Assembly: GCA_024734495.1 (NCBI GenBank)
Contig: JALMQS010000089.1
Span: 6,088,420 to 6,152,419 of the forward strand
DNA: 64,000 nucleotides
Reading direction: 5' to 3'
From: Forficula auricularia
Taxonomy: Eukaryota > Arthropoda > Insecta > Dermaptera > Forficulidae
Positions within the stretch are counted from its first letter, which is position 1. The number at the start of each line of letters is the position of its first letter. The notes beneath the pieces are model-generated. The model made no database searches, was not told where the DNA came from, and was given only the letters and a program-made list of their open reading frames with translations. Positions 1 to 10,630 of this stretch are shown in pieces. The translations under genes and the position numbers were made by a program.

Positions 1-139
1 CTAAGATAGGCTTTTCAGTTAAGTTTCAATGGTGAAATACAATTATTGTATGTTAAAAGTTGGTTTGAGGTGAATTTAGGAATAGCTTAATTTAAGTTTG
101 GTCAGTAAAATCAGGTGTATATTAAATCAATGCTTCTTA

Positions 140-335
140 GGGGCCAGGTGTATGTCGGTAGGTAAACTCTTTTTAAACGTTGACAAAGGGTAAAACCTGG
201 TGGCCGGCGGGATGGCCAATGAGATGACAGGCACTTTCATCTGATTGGCCATCCTGTCAGGCACAAGGTGAATTTTAAGGTTTTACCCTTTGTCAACGTT
301 TAAAAAGAGTTTACCAGCCGACATAGAACTGCCCC
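140..335. mobile_element. foldback MITE, family 1
   Basis: The two halves are near-perfect reverse complements: the segment at 164-197 (ending in the GACAAAGGGTAAAACC stretch) returns inverted at 280-314, and the outer ends GGGGCCAGGTGTATGTCGG and the inverse of 318-335 match with a few changes. The centre holds GGATGGCCAAT and its inverse. No coding capacity. The same central motif occurs in the element at 6160-6353, so the two are one family. A flanking TTA on both sides may be the target duplication, but this is weak. Confidence 0.8.
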
Positions 336-379
336 TTAAAATAGTGGGCCCCGAGCCCCTAGGGGACCATGGATTACCC

Positions 380-687
380 GCAGGGGGGCCGCAAAGAGTC
401 GCAAATGTAACAAATAAATTATTATTGTTGAATAAGTTTAAATACTTGAATGCATACACTCATTGATTAAAACATATTAACCGTGTTTATTTTTTTTCAC
501 GCTTTTACCGTTAACCTTAGTAAATACATGCATTGACTAGTAAGTGTGCATATACGAAATTCAAAATTATAAATAGTTTTTTAACCAATCTGAAATAAAA
601 AAAAAAAAAAAAAAAAAATAGGGGGGCCGTGAAATATTGACTCGGGTCCAAAGGGGGCCGCGACTTCAAAAAGTTTAAGAAGCACTG
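380..687. mobile_element. hAT-type non-autonomous remnant
   Basis: The right edge ends in AAGTTTAAGAAGCACTG, the inverse of a CAGTGCTTCTTAAAC hAT-like terminus. Inside, GGGGGCCGC-type blocks occur near 385 and 640-662, as in the better preserved hAT at 22662-23732. A 22-A run lies near 599-619. The left terminus is not recognisable, so the left limit is approximate. Confidence 0.4.
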
Positions 688-762
688 TATTAAATAATAA
701 TTAATTTGAGTCCTGCTAGAAGATAGAGCAGACTCTGATGACGTAACAATTATTAGTTTGCA

Positions 763-1055
763 CCGAGGGGTGAACCGCGATTGGAATTAGGTGTACACCT
801 TTTTGGAATTATTTGGAATTACTTTGGAATTCATTAGATAATGCCCTTTCATCTATTGTCTTCTACTTGGAAATGAAAGTGGAAATGGAAGTAGGTGTAC
901 AACGAGGGGTGAACCGCTATTGGAATTAGGTGTACACCGTCTTTGAAATTACTTTGGAATTCATTAGATATCATATATTCATATATTCATCTATTGTCTT
1001 GTACTTGGAAATGGAAGTAGGTGTACACGATTTTAGGTTGCGGTTCACCCCTCGG
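763..1055. mobile_element. tandem pair of MITEs with TTTGCA target duplication
   Basis: Two head-to-tail units (763 to about 902, and 903-1055) each start with CCGAGGGGTGAACCGC and carry GGAATTAGGTGTACACC; the second ends in the inverse, GCGGTTCACCCCTCGG. The pair is bracketed by TTTGCA at 757-762 and 1056-1061, so the pair appears to have inserted as one, or arose after insertion by unequal exchange. The first unit lacks its own right terminus. Other members lie at 15372-15525 and 29175-29313. No coding capacity. Confidence 0.85.
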
Positions 1056-1061
1056 TTTGCA

Positions 1062-3150
1062 CTTTCAGTTGTGTTTTAAAAGTCAATGAAGCCATTAGAT
1101 TTGTATTAATTAAAAAAAAGGAGGAAGTAGGAAATTTTTTTCAAAGAAAATATACATTATAGATTCGTTTGACAAAAAAATTAGTAAACTGTAGTTTATT
1201 AAGGAAAATATTGGACAGAAATCTGCTTAAACATGGTACTTGAATACAAGGATGAAGTCCCCTATATATTTAAGAGTTTTGAAAATTGGGACTTGAGAGA
1301 AAATTAAAGGCATTTTTTAAATAATATTATGCAATTGAATTCGATAACATCCCTTCTTTAGAGAGTTTACTCTTTAATTCTAGAGATATTTAATGGTTTT
1401 GAAGATTTTTTTTTTAATATGATGCTCAGAAAGAGAAACGAAGGGAAATGATATTCTCTTGGAAAATTAAATAAAAAAATGGAAAGATCATCCCCCTTAT
1501 CAAGCTAAGCTTTAAACGAGATAATGTTTCTCGTTCGTTTATCTTATTTTCGGCTTCCCAGTTGGAATGATTGAAGTAGAAGAAAAGAAGATGGCTGTTC
1601 CGGCATTTCTCAAGTTGCTAGGCAACCCCAGGGGGATTTCGAATTCGGGGAAGGTCGAAACGTCCACGTGCTCAAGCTATTTGGACTAGGCTTGAACCAA
1701 GATAGAAATAGCTTGGCGTGTTTAGAGTGCACCAGATGACTTTCGTCTATCCCACATTTAGAACAAACTAATATTGAAATAAAATAATTAAAAGTAATAT
1801 TAAAAGTAAATTTATTTATTTCAGTTTTTGTTTGTGAAAGAACGGATTCCAAACATGTCAGAGTTGTTGATTTTTAAGGGTAAATCAAAGAAAATGCCTT
1901 CTGTTTTGGATGCAAATAATGTGTGATGTTTATTTGCATCTAGCAGAGGACACTTCTTTGATTCACTTAAAAAATCTCTTCAAACATACATATATTTCTT
2001 TCTTCACCGACATACGATTTTTTTTACTTTACCATCAAGTATTATAAGTAATCGTGCATGAAAAAAGTGTTTTTTTTTGCTTCTTTTTTTCGAAATATCT
2101 CAAAAACGGTTTAAACTATTTTGATTAAAAAAATTGAGCGAAACCATGGCATTTCCCTCTACAAAAAAGCCCTAATAAGTGAACATGGAAAAATTATATT
2201 TTTAGAGATAAAAACTATTTTGACTGTACGTTACCAAATTTTTGTGGACGAGCTAGCTCAAAAACTAGTGTGAATATCAAAACCAAATTTCACAAGTAGT
2301 TTTGGTGCATTGAGATTAAGAGCTGATTAGATTTTGGTGCATATTGACCCAAAATTAAGGGGGGCGGGGGGTTAAAATTTAAAATTATAATATTTTCAAA
2401 CTAAAAAAACAAGAAAAATGAAATATACTATAAAATGAACCTATAATAACGAAAATATATTTTTTCTGGCGTCAAAATTAGGGGGGAGGGGTCAAAAAAT
2501 AAATATCTAGGCCCTTGGACCAATCTCAACCAGAAGTGTATGGTAAAGTCAAGTGGATGGCCACATCAGAACGAGTCAATTTATTTTAATATTATGACTA
2601 AATATGATTCTAGATATAGGTATATACTAAAATTATAAAAAATCGTTAAGCCCGTTTTGTAGGAATTAAAAATAAATGACTGGAGTAAAGAGGCACTTCC
2701 GGACATAAATTTCTTTTTTAAAATTCATACGCATTAAAGAACATGCAATTATCTATAAATTAAAAAATAATTTTTAAAAAATCGTTCGAACCGTTTATCA
2801 AAATATAAAGAATAAAAAAAACCTTAAAAAGCACGGTTAGTGAGGGGTGCTCTATAAATAATTTTATACAATTATTAATTAGACAGCATAAAGATAATTC
2901 TTAAGAAATAATGAAAATGAAGAAAAAAAATTACTAGAGCGGTTAAAAAGAATACGAAGAACCTTAAAAACAGCGAAATACAGGAGTACTTCAAAGGGGT
3001 TGTTGAGTGATATGGACCAAAACCTTGGTATGATATCTAGAACAGAAACTAGCTTAAGTTTTGGATTTCATATATCTGAAATTTACTGTATTTGAGTTAG
3101 CGCGACTACAGACACTGATACTGATGTTTCCGGGTCTTAAAATCACTAAG
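1062..3150. other. AT-rich spacer without recognisable gene
   Basis: Homopolymer-rich, stop-rich sequence. A reading frame of about 80 codons on the minus strand at 1610-1852 has no recognisable motif. Two G-rich patches (2360-2372 and 2481-2491) are the only compositional oddities. Confidence 0.5.
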
Positions 3151-3154
3151 TGAG

Positions 3155-3350
3155 AATTTAAGGTAAAAGCACCAGTAGTGGGCCTGTACCTGTAGTGGAC
3201 CAGATGCAAGAAAAGTGCAAAAATTAGCTTATCCAACTTTGAGTATGAGCTTTATATAGCGCAATTTTTCAAAGTTGGATAAGATAATTTTTGGATTTTC
3301 TTGCATCTGGCCCATTACAGGTACAGGCCCACTACTGGAAGCGTTTACTT
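3155..3350. mobile_element. hairpin (long-TIR) element
   Basis: The block at about 3164-3240 (CACCAGTAGTGGGCCTG and onward to GCTTATCCAACTTT) is repeated inverted at about 3268-3345, with a central loop of about 25 bp. Arms of about 75 bp with few mismatches are typical of a MITE. No ORF and no clear target duplication. Confidence 0.75.
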
Positions 3351-3612
3351 TATGTTGAAAACTTACATTCTAAAACCTAAAATCGGCAGTATTTTTTTAA
3401 AATAGAATTCAAAAATTGAGTGTTAAATTTATAAAAATTGAAAATTTCATTATCCAGAGATTATTCTAATAATCATTTATACTAAGTAAGATATAGGCAG
3501 GGATTAAATTTTTTTCAAATTTTACCTTGATACTTGCAAGGTATATATAATATATGGCTATGTTAAACAGCTGGACGAAAATCAATCAATCCATTTTAGA
3601 AAATTGAATAAA

Positions 3613-3709
3613 TTTGCCTAAGGTGTTCGCTGCGGATTTTATCATGCAGGGTCTTAAATCAACTCGAAGACCCTGCATGATAAAATCTGCAGCGAAAACT
3701 TTAGGCTTC
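3613..3709. mobile_element. short perfect-arm hairpin element
   Basis: Arms of about 40 bp (GATTTTATCATGCAGGGTCTT and its inverse) are separated by about 10 bp. It sits directly against the LINE 3' coding remnant at 3713, so it probably inserted into that element. Confidence 0.7.
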
Positions 3710-3884
3710 AGGGCATAGTAGAATGGGTTCATGTAAGAAGAAGATGTTGGGCTGCCCATGTAGACAGAATTCAAGACGACCGTTTCCCTAAAACATTGGC
3801 AAAAAACCGTCCCGAGGGGGTCAGAAGCCGAGGAAGATCGAAGAAAAGATTGAAACAGAGTTATGACCCTGATAACTGAATATA

Positions 3885-4171
3885 CAGGGTGGTCCCGAAT
3901 TCATGGTACAAACTTTAATGGTTGGTACAGGACATTGTAACAATGAGTTATTGTATAGGAATGTATAGTGTAATAAGTATATGTAATATGTAAATGTATG
4001 TATAGTGTAATAGTAATGTAGTGTATAATGTATGTATAATGTATAGCCGTTATTTCCCCTGTTTACGCCTCACCGCGTCACTTGCGACTATACATTCCTA
4101 TACAATAACTCATTGTTACAATGTCCTGTACCTACCATTAACGTTTGTACCATGAATTCGGGACCACCCTG
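3885..4171. mobile_element. Tc1/mariner-type MITE
   Basis: The terminal inverted repeats begin CAGGGTGGTCCCGAATTCAT and extend about 85 bp with few differences. The element is flanked by TA on both sides (3883-3884 and 4172-4173). The loop is a degenerate TGTATAATG-type simple repeat. It interrupts the LINE 3' UTR. No transposase. Confidence 0.85.
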
Positions 4172-4462
4172 TATGTTGGAGAAACAGGTGTTGGGACCTG
4201 TATAGACAGTACAGAGCTTGATACTCTCTTTCCCCTACATAGCCCCAATTATGCATTAAGAAGAACAATGCCATTCTATCCAGAGATGCCTACTGGTAGA
4301 CATCCTGAAAGACATCCAGTCTTTAGACTCATTGTTACAATGAGTTGGCACCAAAATTGGTTAACCCTCAGGAATTTTCTTAGGAAATCAATAAGGTAGC
4401 GGCTTTATTCAAGAAGCTCACACTTACTTATGAATAATTAATGAAATGCTAATATAAAATTA

Positions 4463-4750
4463 TGTAATGTGTTGATGTATGTAATGAGTATTGTTAATGT
4501 ATTGTTGATGTATGTAATGAGTATTGTTAATGTATTGTTGTGTATGTAATGAGTATTGTTAATGTATTGGTGTGTATGTAATGAGTATTGTTAATGTATT
4601 GTTGATGTATGTAATGAGTATTGTTAATGTATTGTTGATGTATGTAATGAGTATTGTTAATGTATTGTTGTGTATGTAATGAGTATTATTGATGTATGTA
4701 ATGAGTGTTGTTGATGTATTGTTGTGTATGTAATGAGTATTGTTAATGTA
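4463..4750. repeat. minisatellite, about 30-33 bp unit
   Basis: About nine tandem copies of a unit reading GATGTATGTAATGAGTATTG followed by TTAATGTATTGT, with length variants. It lies in the LINE 3' UTR. Confidence 0.9.
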
Positions 4751-4829
4751 TAATCTTATAATTTTGTAAATTGAGGCTTTTAGCCGTTGAAAATGAAATA
4801 AATAAATAAATATAGAAGAATAAGAAGAA

Positions 4830-5757
4830 CAAGAATAAATTTTAAGTTAAATTAAATTTATTTCGCACTATGGTACACAAACAACCCCTATAAATTCGAG
4901 TGTAAGTAAAAAACAATAAAAAATTAAATAAAACTCAAACATGTAAAATGTACTCACGCAGGTGAATAGGAAAATTAAAAAACATTGTCCCAAGTCGAAA
5001 TATTTCTTGGAAGTTGAAATGAGTTAACACTAGTCATAACGATAAGCCTAGTGGAAGGAAACTATTAGCACATTTCAAGAGAAGGGACATGACTAAACTC
5101 AACTTCAACTTGTAACCGGCTAGCGTGGGAGTTTCCTCTCTCTTCAAATCCCCTCCTCGTCTACCTGGGGGTGAACAAAAAGATGCAGGGACCCGAGAGA
5201 GAGAGAGAGAGAGAGCCCCTCCTAGACCCCTCGGGACACAATTCAATAGAAAAGAAGGTTTCAAACTATTTACCTTTCTCAATTAGAAGGACAAGTATGG
5301 GGATTTTTTGCTAAAATCTTTATACCTACGTTAATATGGGCTTTTTCCAGGGGAACGTTTAGTTGAGTTGAATGAGGAAATTCCCATCAGAGGAAAATTT
5401 TCATTGCAGAATGCAGTTTATCATCTTAATTTCTTTACTTTAATTAAAATGTTATAATCGCGTTTAAAAATTTATACTTATAATAATCGGCTTAAGATGG
5501 CAGCGCGATCGCTGTGATTGGCCGTGCATTGTTGTTAAATAAATGCGGGGGAATTCAAAAATAATTTGAAATCTAAAATTTTCAAACAAAAATACTAGAA
5601 AGCTGGGGACGGGGGTGATTATAAATTATTTTATTATAGCAGTGGTGCGGGGGGGAGGGGGGGGGTTACCGGAGCCCAGGGGTCCGGCGGCCAAGGCCGG
5701 CTTCCAGCTGATAATTAATATAATATAATAGAAAAAAATCATTTTTATCTTAAAAGC
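4830..5757. other. spacer with simple repeats and a G-rich patch
   Basis: No gene seen. A (GA)n run lies at about 5191-5213. A purine-rich patch at 5645-5668 contains runs of seven and nine G and is followed by GC-rich sequence to about 5710, unlike the AT-rich surroundings. Confidence 0.5.
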
Positions 5758-5758
5758 T

Positions 5759-6840
5759 TTTTTATAGGCCTTTTTTCCCTTGGCCTCGTGAACTAAATGC
5801 CCATTTAGGCAGTCGTCACAGATTCACGAAGAAAAGGTGTATAAGCAAATAAAATAACAAAATAAATAAATAAAATCATTGGATTATAGTTGGAAGCCAA
5901 TGGATACTATATGTTTAATAAAGGAATCTGCAATTGGACCTCCTTGGCCTAGAGATCCTAATAGAATTTCTGTGCATGTGGGGGAAATAATTTTTTCCTT
6001 TAATATTAAGGTACAAACAATCAATTTTTTGACAGTATGTCTCACAGCCAAGAAGGACGTGGTTAATATCACCAATAGAAATGGAATCGCAAGAAGTATG
6101 GATTATCTCTGGCCGATTTTGTGTAGGTATGCAGGTGTTGTTGCACGGCCTAGTCTAAGGCCCGGTTGTATGTCGCAAAGTAAATGCTTTTTACCACTAA
6201 CCAAGATAGATGGTAAATGGAGCCACTGGGATGGCCAATCAGATGACAGCCACTGAATGTGTCTGTAATCTGATTGGCCATCCCAGTGGCTCCATTTACC
6301 ATCTACCTTGTTTAGTGGTAAAAAGCATTTACTTTGCGACATGCTAACCGGTCCTAAGTCGTATAATATGAACTTTCAGTTTTCGATGAAGCTTGAAGTT
6401 TTCAATCGGGATTCTCGGACATACATTAAAGAAATGAAGACCTTTTACCATACTTGATGTCGACCACAGATTCTGCCAATCCTTGTAAATTCTCTTCTTG
6501 ATGATTGATCGAATTTCATTGGGCGTTAGATCAAGTGAGTGTGGAATACCATCGGTTAGACAGGCCAGCTTATCAACTTCCTCATTTCCCGTAATGCCAG
6601 TGTGATCCATAGAATTTCAATTTCTTTCCTATCAACCATGAGTTTATTTATTTACTCTATAATATCTAAAATAATATAGGAAGGGTTTTTGTTTATGGGG
6701 AAGTCATTAATTACCTTTAAAATACTCAACGAATCAGTACAGATCAGAAATTGGTTAAAATCATGAACATTTCTCTTATATTGCACAGCCTTCGGCTGAA
6801 TAGATGGAAATTTCGGGAGGGAATTTTTAGGCCTTGCATG
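5759..6840 (-). mobile_element. I/Jockey-type LINE 3' end with RNase H
   Basis: Read on the minus strand, 6840 to 6610 encodes part of an RNase H domain (a CTDSLSIL-like stretch, then HTGITGNEEVDKLA near 6600-6550). It continues as KKRIYKDWQNLWSTSS and HIIRLRTG, is interrupted by a MITE, resumes as GRATTPAYLHKIGQ, and ends in FIKHIVSIGFQL with a stop at 5884. Frames are broken, so this is a pseudogene copy. The 3' UTR contains GGCATTTAGTTCACGAGGCC-like sequence in common with the related element at 41376-42274. The 5' portion (endonuclease, RT) is missing. Confidence 0.75.
6160..6353. mobile_element. foldback MITE, family 1, inserted in LINE
   Basis: Long inverted arms (GTCGCAAAGTAAATGCTTTT... 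and its inverse) surround a short loop with GGATGGCCAATCAGATGACAG and CTGATTGGCCATCC. CTAAG is duplicated at 6155-6159 and 6354-6358. Comparison with the uninterrupted paralogue near 42100 shows the target site and confirms insertion into the LINE coding region. Confidence 0.9.
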
Positions 6841-8200
6841 ATATCAAAAGTGTATGGAACGGTATGGTGATTATGTAGAAAAATAAAGTAACTATGTAAA
6901 TTTTTGAAACCATTAATAAAGTTATCGTTTTTTCAATTGTTTTCGTTTTATTACTGATCGGCCCTTTACTTTGAACCGCGCCTCGCAGAGCCTTGTGGTA
7001 GTTTGATTTCAGATAATTATTTGTCAGAATTGTTGGAACCGTTTTCGATTCAAAAAAAAATCGCTGTAGTCATATTTTTACAAATTAAACCCGTTAAACT
7101 GAAAATTTTACAATCGTTGGTTTAATTTAGCCTAAGAAGTGACCATTTCAAGTCCTCATAAGCGCACACACATTTTTAAAAAAAGACTTTAATCAGAGGG
7201 GGGTATATGCTCAATGCGACTAAGGCTTTAAAATAAAAAATTAAATAAATAAATTAAAAAACAAACACAGTCGAGAGAGTCCTGATAGTTGGAATACCTG
7301 AAGAGATTTGGACTTTATAAGCTCTCAAGGGATCAGGTGACTTAGGGAATGTTAAAAATAATGTGTTTAATATGATTTAAAAAGGATTATAAGTCAAATG
7401 TTAATTTTTTTAATAGATTAGAAGCTCATTGTTATACTGACCTTAGTAAAAATATGTACTAGAATACTCGCTGTAAAACAGATCTTAAAACTTCCAAGAT
7501 AACTATTTCAGTCGCGAACAAATGTTTCCAGTCACTACACTATATGGTATTAGTTTTTGTTGATTTTCCGAATTTTATAAGTGATTAATTAAGAATTTAT
7601 TTTGAATTGAAATTGTGGGAAAATTCACTTTAATACTTTTATGTCATAAAATGACACTTTACTACATGAAAAGAACTTTTTTGAGTGAGATGCATTCGGC
7701 TCTAAAAATAGTATTTTTCTTATTTTCAATGAATAATGAATTAGAAATCGAAAATTCGACCCTTTCAGTTAGAAAAATATTAACTCGAGAGATAAAATGT
7801 ATTTTCACAAAGTCTTGTTCATGAATCAGAGTTAAAACGGTAGTGAAGCTATTTAAATACTTCGCATGGAATTACTCTGTACGTAGATATAAAATTATAT
7901 AAATGTTTCCGAGGAGTGGTCTGGGAAAAACAGTGAGCAAGTGCAGTAATTTTTTCCTCGTGTAAATCGTCACAAGAGTGAGTGACTCGATCTATAGAAA
8001 GGTTAGTTCTGATTGATCTCTGCTTCAATGATTTCATCCTATGAAATTGTTATTTGTGAGTTAGACTAATTTTACAGAGGTTGATGTGATGATTCACCCA
8101 AATCAAGATGAAAACATCTGATTTAATCTTTTCTAGGTAATTTACATAGTAATATAAAGAAGAGTTATCAAATAATTTGATACTTTATCATACGAAATAG
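6841..8200. other. AT-rich spacer without recognisable gene
   Basis: Only short stop-limited frames occur (for example a 69-codon plus-strand frame at 7615-7824 and a 62-codon minus-strand frame at 7849-8037). None has a motif I recognise. Confidence 0.5.
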
Positions 8201-8407
8201 GCTAGGCACACCCAGTCGATTTTCAGTCGAGCCAACAATTTAGTTGGGTTGGTTTGAAATCGTGATGAATTATCAATTTATAACCAACTCTAATTAACTA
8301 ACTAAGCTCGATTTTTTTTATCACAAGTGCTCATCGATCGATTTTGATTAAATAATCGAGTTGATCTGCAGTTGTGTTGTGTATGCACCTACATTAAACT
8401 TAATATA

Positions 8408-9113
8408 CAAGGATAAGTCAAAAATTACTTGCACTTTTCATTCTACAACTTTATTAAACTAAGATAAGTGTACAACAGATACATTATTTTTCGATATAGT
8501 CTCCATCTTTAGCAATGTACTTGGTCCATCGAGCCACAAGCTTCCGGATGCCTTCCTGGTAGAAGGTTTTCGGTTGGTCATGAAGCCACTTTTGCACCGC
8601 ATCCCGAACGTTCATTGAGTTCGTCGTGGATAATGTGATAGGCAGAACTGTGACTAATGTTTAAAGAAGATGCTACCTTATCTATGGTAACTCGCCTATC
8701 TGCTATAATCGTCCCTTGAGCTTGCTGAATGTTGTCGTCGGTGGTCGAAGTTGACGGTCGCCCAACTCCCTCTTTTTGTGTTACGTTCGGCCACTTTTAA
8801 ACATTTCGATCCATAAAAAAACGCTTTTACGAGATAAAGCACTTTCCGCGTATTGTGATAAAAGTCTCCGGTGAATTTCAGCACCTTTCACATCCTTTGA
8901 CCACTCCTCGTTGCCCCTCTTTGGTGGAATCTGATAGCGGAGCTGACATGCTTATGCTGTTGTAGCTAGACGACAACTGACGCGATCGTGATTAGATTCC
9001 GCACACGTGACGACAGATGCGCCAACTCAACGCATGCGCATGCGGCCGCCTCCTATCTTAGTTTAATAAACGTTGTAGAACGAAAAGTGTAGGTAATTTT
9101 TGTCTGATCCTCG
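8408..9113 (-). mobile_element. internally deleted mariner element
   Basis: Inverted termini of about 55 bp (CAAGGATAAGTCAAAAATTA at the left, the inverse of CGAGGATCAGACAAAAATTA at the right) with TA at 8406-8407 and 9114-9115. On the minus strand it retains pieces of a mariner transposase. It lies inside the element at 8205-9167. Confidence 0.85.
8495..8910 (-). pseudogene. mariner transposase remnant, catalytic core deleted
   Basis: In minus-strand order there is a helix-turn-helix segment (GRPSTSTTDDNIQQAQ, then IADRRVTIDKVASSLNISHS and YHIIHDELN). This is followed almost at once by the C-terminal part (KWLHDQPKTFYQEGIRKLV, RWTKYIAKDGDYIEK, stop). In mariner transposases these ends are separated by the DD34D catalytic domain of more than 150 residues, which is missing here, and the frames of the two pieces differ. 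It cannot encode an active enzyme. Confidence 0.85.
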
Positions 9114-9504
9114 TATTTATGTCCATCAACTAAGCTATCGCTCGACTGAAAATCGACGGTGTGTGCCTAGCCATACTTTTAAAAAAATTTTCTACGAATT
9201 CAAGTGCGGTTTGTTTAAGTCTTAGCCGATTGTTTCTAATCATTATTTATTTAGAATAAATGTTAATAAATTAAAAAGAACTTTTAAAGGGAAGTGAAAG
9301 GCAGGTTCTCACACCTCCGGCGGAAGTGTGTGGTTAGATGCCTATAATCTGATGCCTTTGGTAAGCCAAATATGTATATATATAAAATTAAAAAACTTTT
9401 TTACTAAGAATAACAGAGATTTTAATGTAAAAGATTGATCATATGGGCTTTAATTTTATCTCTAAGTTATTATTTCCTAAAACTTATTGGCTATTACGTA
9501 TTAA

Positions 9505-9612
9505 ATTATTATTTTTTGATAGGGCCTTCATCTCTCCCTTTTTTATTTTTTATTTTAATTATATTGATGTGAGAAGGAGATACACCAGAAGGTGCATCCC
9601 CTAAAGGCCTGT
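9505..9612. repeat. LINE-tail-like dispersed repeat, copy 1
   Basis: The block with GAAGGAGATACACCAGAAG and TGCATCCCCTAAAGGCCTGT recurs at 59585-59652. It is preceded by T-rich sequence in both copies, suggesting the end of an unrecognised retroelement. Confidence 0.55.
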
Positions 9613-9798
9613 ATGGGATGGCCCCTCCATCGTGAAAAGAACAGAGTAGAAGGAAAGAAGCCGGGATCACGGGTCAAATCTCAGAAAGTTAGATACAATC
9701 CAATTTACTAAGTTGTTAATCTCATGATGTGGTAACATAATTCGTGACATACATAACAATGCGTAAAAGCTAAGTTAAGTATAATAATTTAAAGTGTT

Positions 9799-9985
9799 TT
9801 TGTTGGGATCTTATTTAGTTGAGGAGTTTAAATAAGGGCTCTGACAGTAGTCAGAGCCTGCGTTTTCTAGGATATGCATTCAAATAGGACGCTCTGTACT
9901 GCGGATTGCCTTTACAGGCGTAACACTAATCTTTCGTTGAGAAGATAGGGGGCCACGGGGTCGGCATTCCGTGTCCTCAGATACC
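9799..9985. repeat. LTR-like dispersed repeat, partial
   Basis: Starts TGTTGGGATCTTATTTAGTT and matches 63394-63545 closely through TACTGCGGATTGCCTTTACA. It contains a perfect 9-bp stem (GGCTCTGAC/GTCAGAGCC). The fuller copy at 63394 runs from TGTTGG to CCAACA, so this is probably a truncated solo LTR. Confidence 0.5.
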
Positions 9986-10322
9986 ATTTCATTATTACAG
10001 GATTTGTTAAGTAAAATTCCATTTCATTAAATCAATAATCTGAAATTTTTTTCTTAAATCTATCTCAAAATGATCAAATTTCCCAAGAATTTACTTGAAT
10101 GCCAAATCATGTGTTGTACAAAATACAATGGTTGATAAAATGGAAGCTAATTTGGACTCTAGTTTTTCCACTCAGTGGCGGATGTCACCGTAGGTCATTG
10201 CTGGGGAAAGAATAAACGAAATTTCTGAATAATTTTACCCTATGTAAATAATATATATATATACAGAAATTCCGTTGGATTAATAAACTCCTCTTTTTTT
10301 CAAAGTCAGTTAAAAACTAAAC

Positions 10323-10497
10323 AATTTTTTTTTTGGCTTTTCGGCCTTTCGAGCCATAAGCCAATTTTCGATACTACTTTTTTTTTTTTAATTTGTCTCT
10401 ACCCCGAGGTCAGATTTTAGCCGGATGCCTCGAGCCGGATTCGAACCCGGGTCCACTTGGCAGGTTGACACGCCACCCTTAGTCTAACCCTACCCCC
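10323..10497 (-). repeat. tRNA-derived SINE-like sequence
   Basis: On the minus strand there is a perfect Pol III B box (GGTTCGAATCC, near 10441-10451), preceded by a tRNA-like region and followed by T-run/A-run tails. The T stem has two mismatches and no acceptor stem forms, so it is a SINE or decayed tRNA and not a working tRNA gene. Large A-tail equivalents lie near 10323-10333 and 10377-10391. Confidence 0.5.
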
Positions 10498-10630
10498 ACT
10501 AAACGAATTAAATGTGAAAATAATAATCACCTCTTTCAATTTAGTCCCAAATAATCCACGTCACGATTGTTCATGTACGAAGTGTTCAATAAGACTAGAA
10601 ATATTCTGAAGATAGTCTGTTTATTATTAT

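Larger units (their letters stand above)
3713..4812 (+). mobile_element. RTE-like LINE 3' end (coding tail, 3' UTR and AAAT tail)
   Basis: The plus strand at about 3728-3880 encodes a tail of the kind HVDRIQDDRFPKTLAK followed by RSRGR, which is the C-terminus usual in RTE-like (BovB-type) LINE polymerases after the reverse transcriptase. It ends in a stop near 3880. The rest is a 3' UTR holding a MITE (3885-4171) and a minisatellite (4463-4750), closing with GCTTTTAGCCGTTG and an (AAAT)n tail near 4785-4812, typical of RTE 3' ends. The 5' part is absent. Confidence 0.6.
8205..9167. mobile_element. TA-flanked TIR element hosting a mariner
   Basis: Terminal repeats GGCACACCCAGTCGATTTTC and the inverse at the right edge (with one extra CA and a G change) extend about 25 bp. 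TA flanks both ends (8203-8204, 9168-9169). Its own sequence is only about 200 bp on the left and 50 bp on the right. The rest is a nested mariner copy. No transposase of its own. Confidence 0.8.

Noticed and set aside
4145..4399. 84-codon plus-strand frame
   Set aside because: Begins inside the MITE terminus and has no family motif; probably chance in the LINE 3' UTR.
4463..4750. CRISPR-like array
   Set aside because: Units are contiguous without unique spacers, in a LINE 3' UTR of a eukaryotic genome.
5879..6256. 125-codon plus-strand frame
   Set aside because: It runs antisense to the LINE coding sequence and across a MITE arm.
10323..10497. tRNA gene on the minus strand
   Set aside because: Perfect B box but mismatched T stem and no acceptor pairing; treated as SINE-like.
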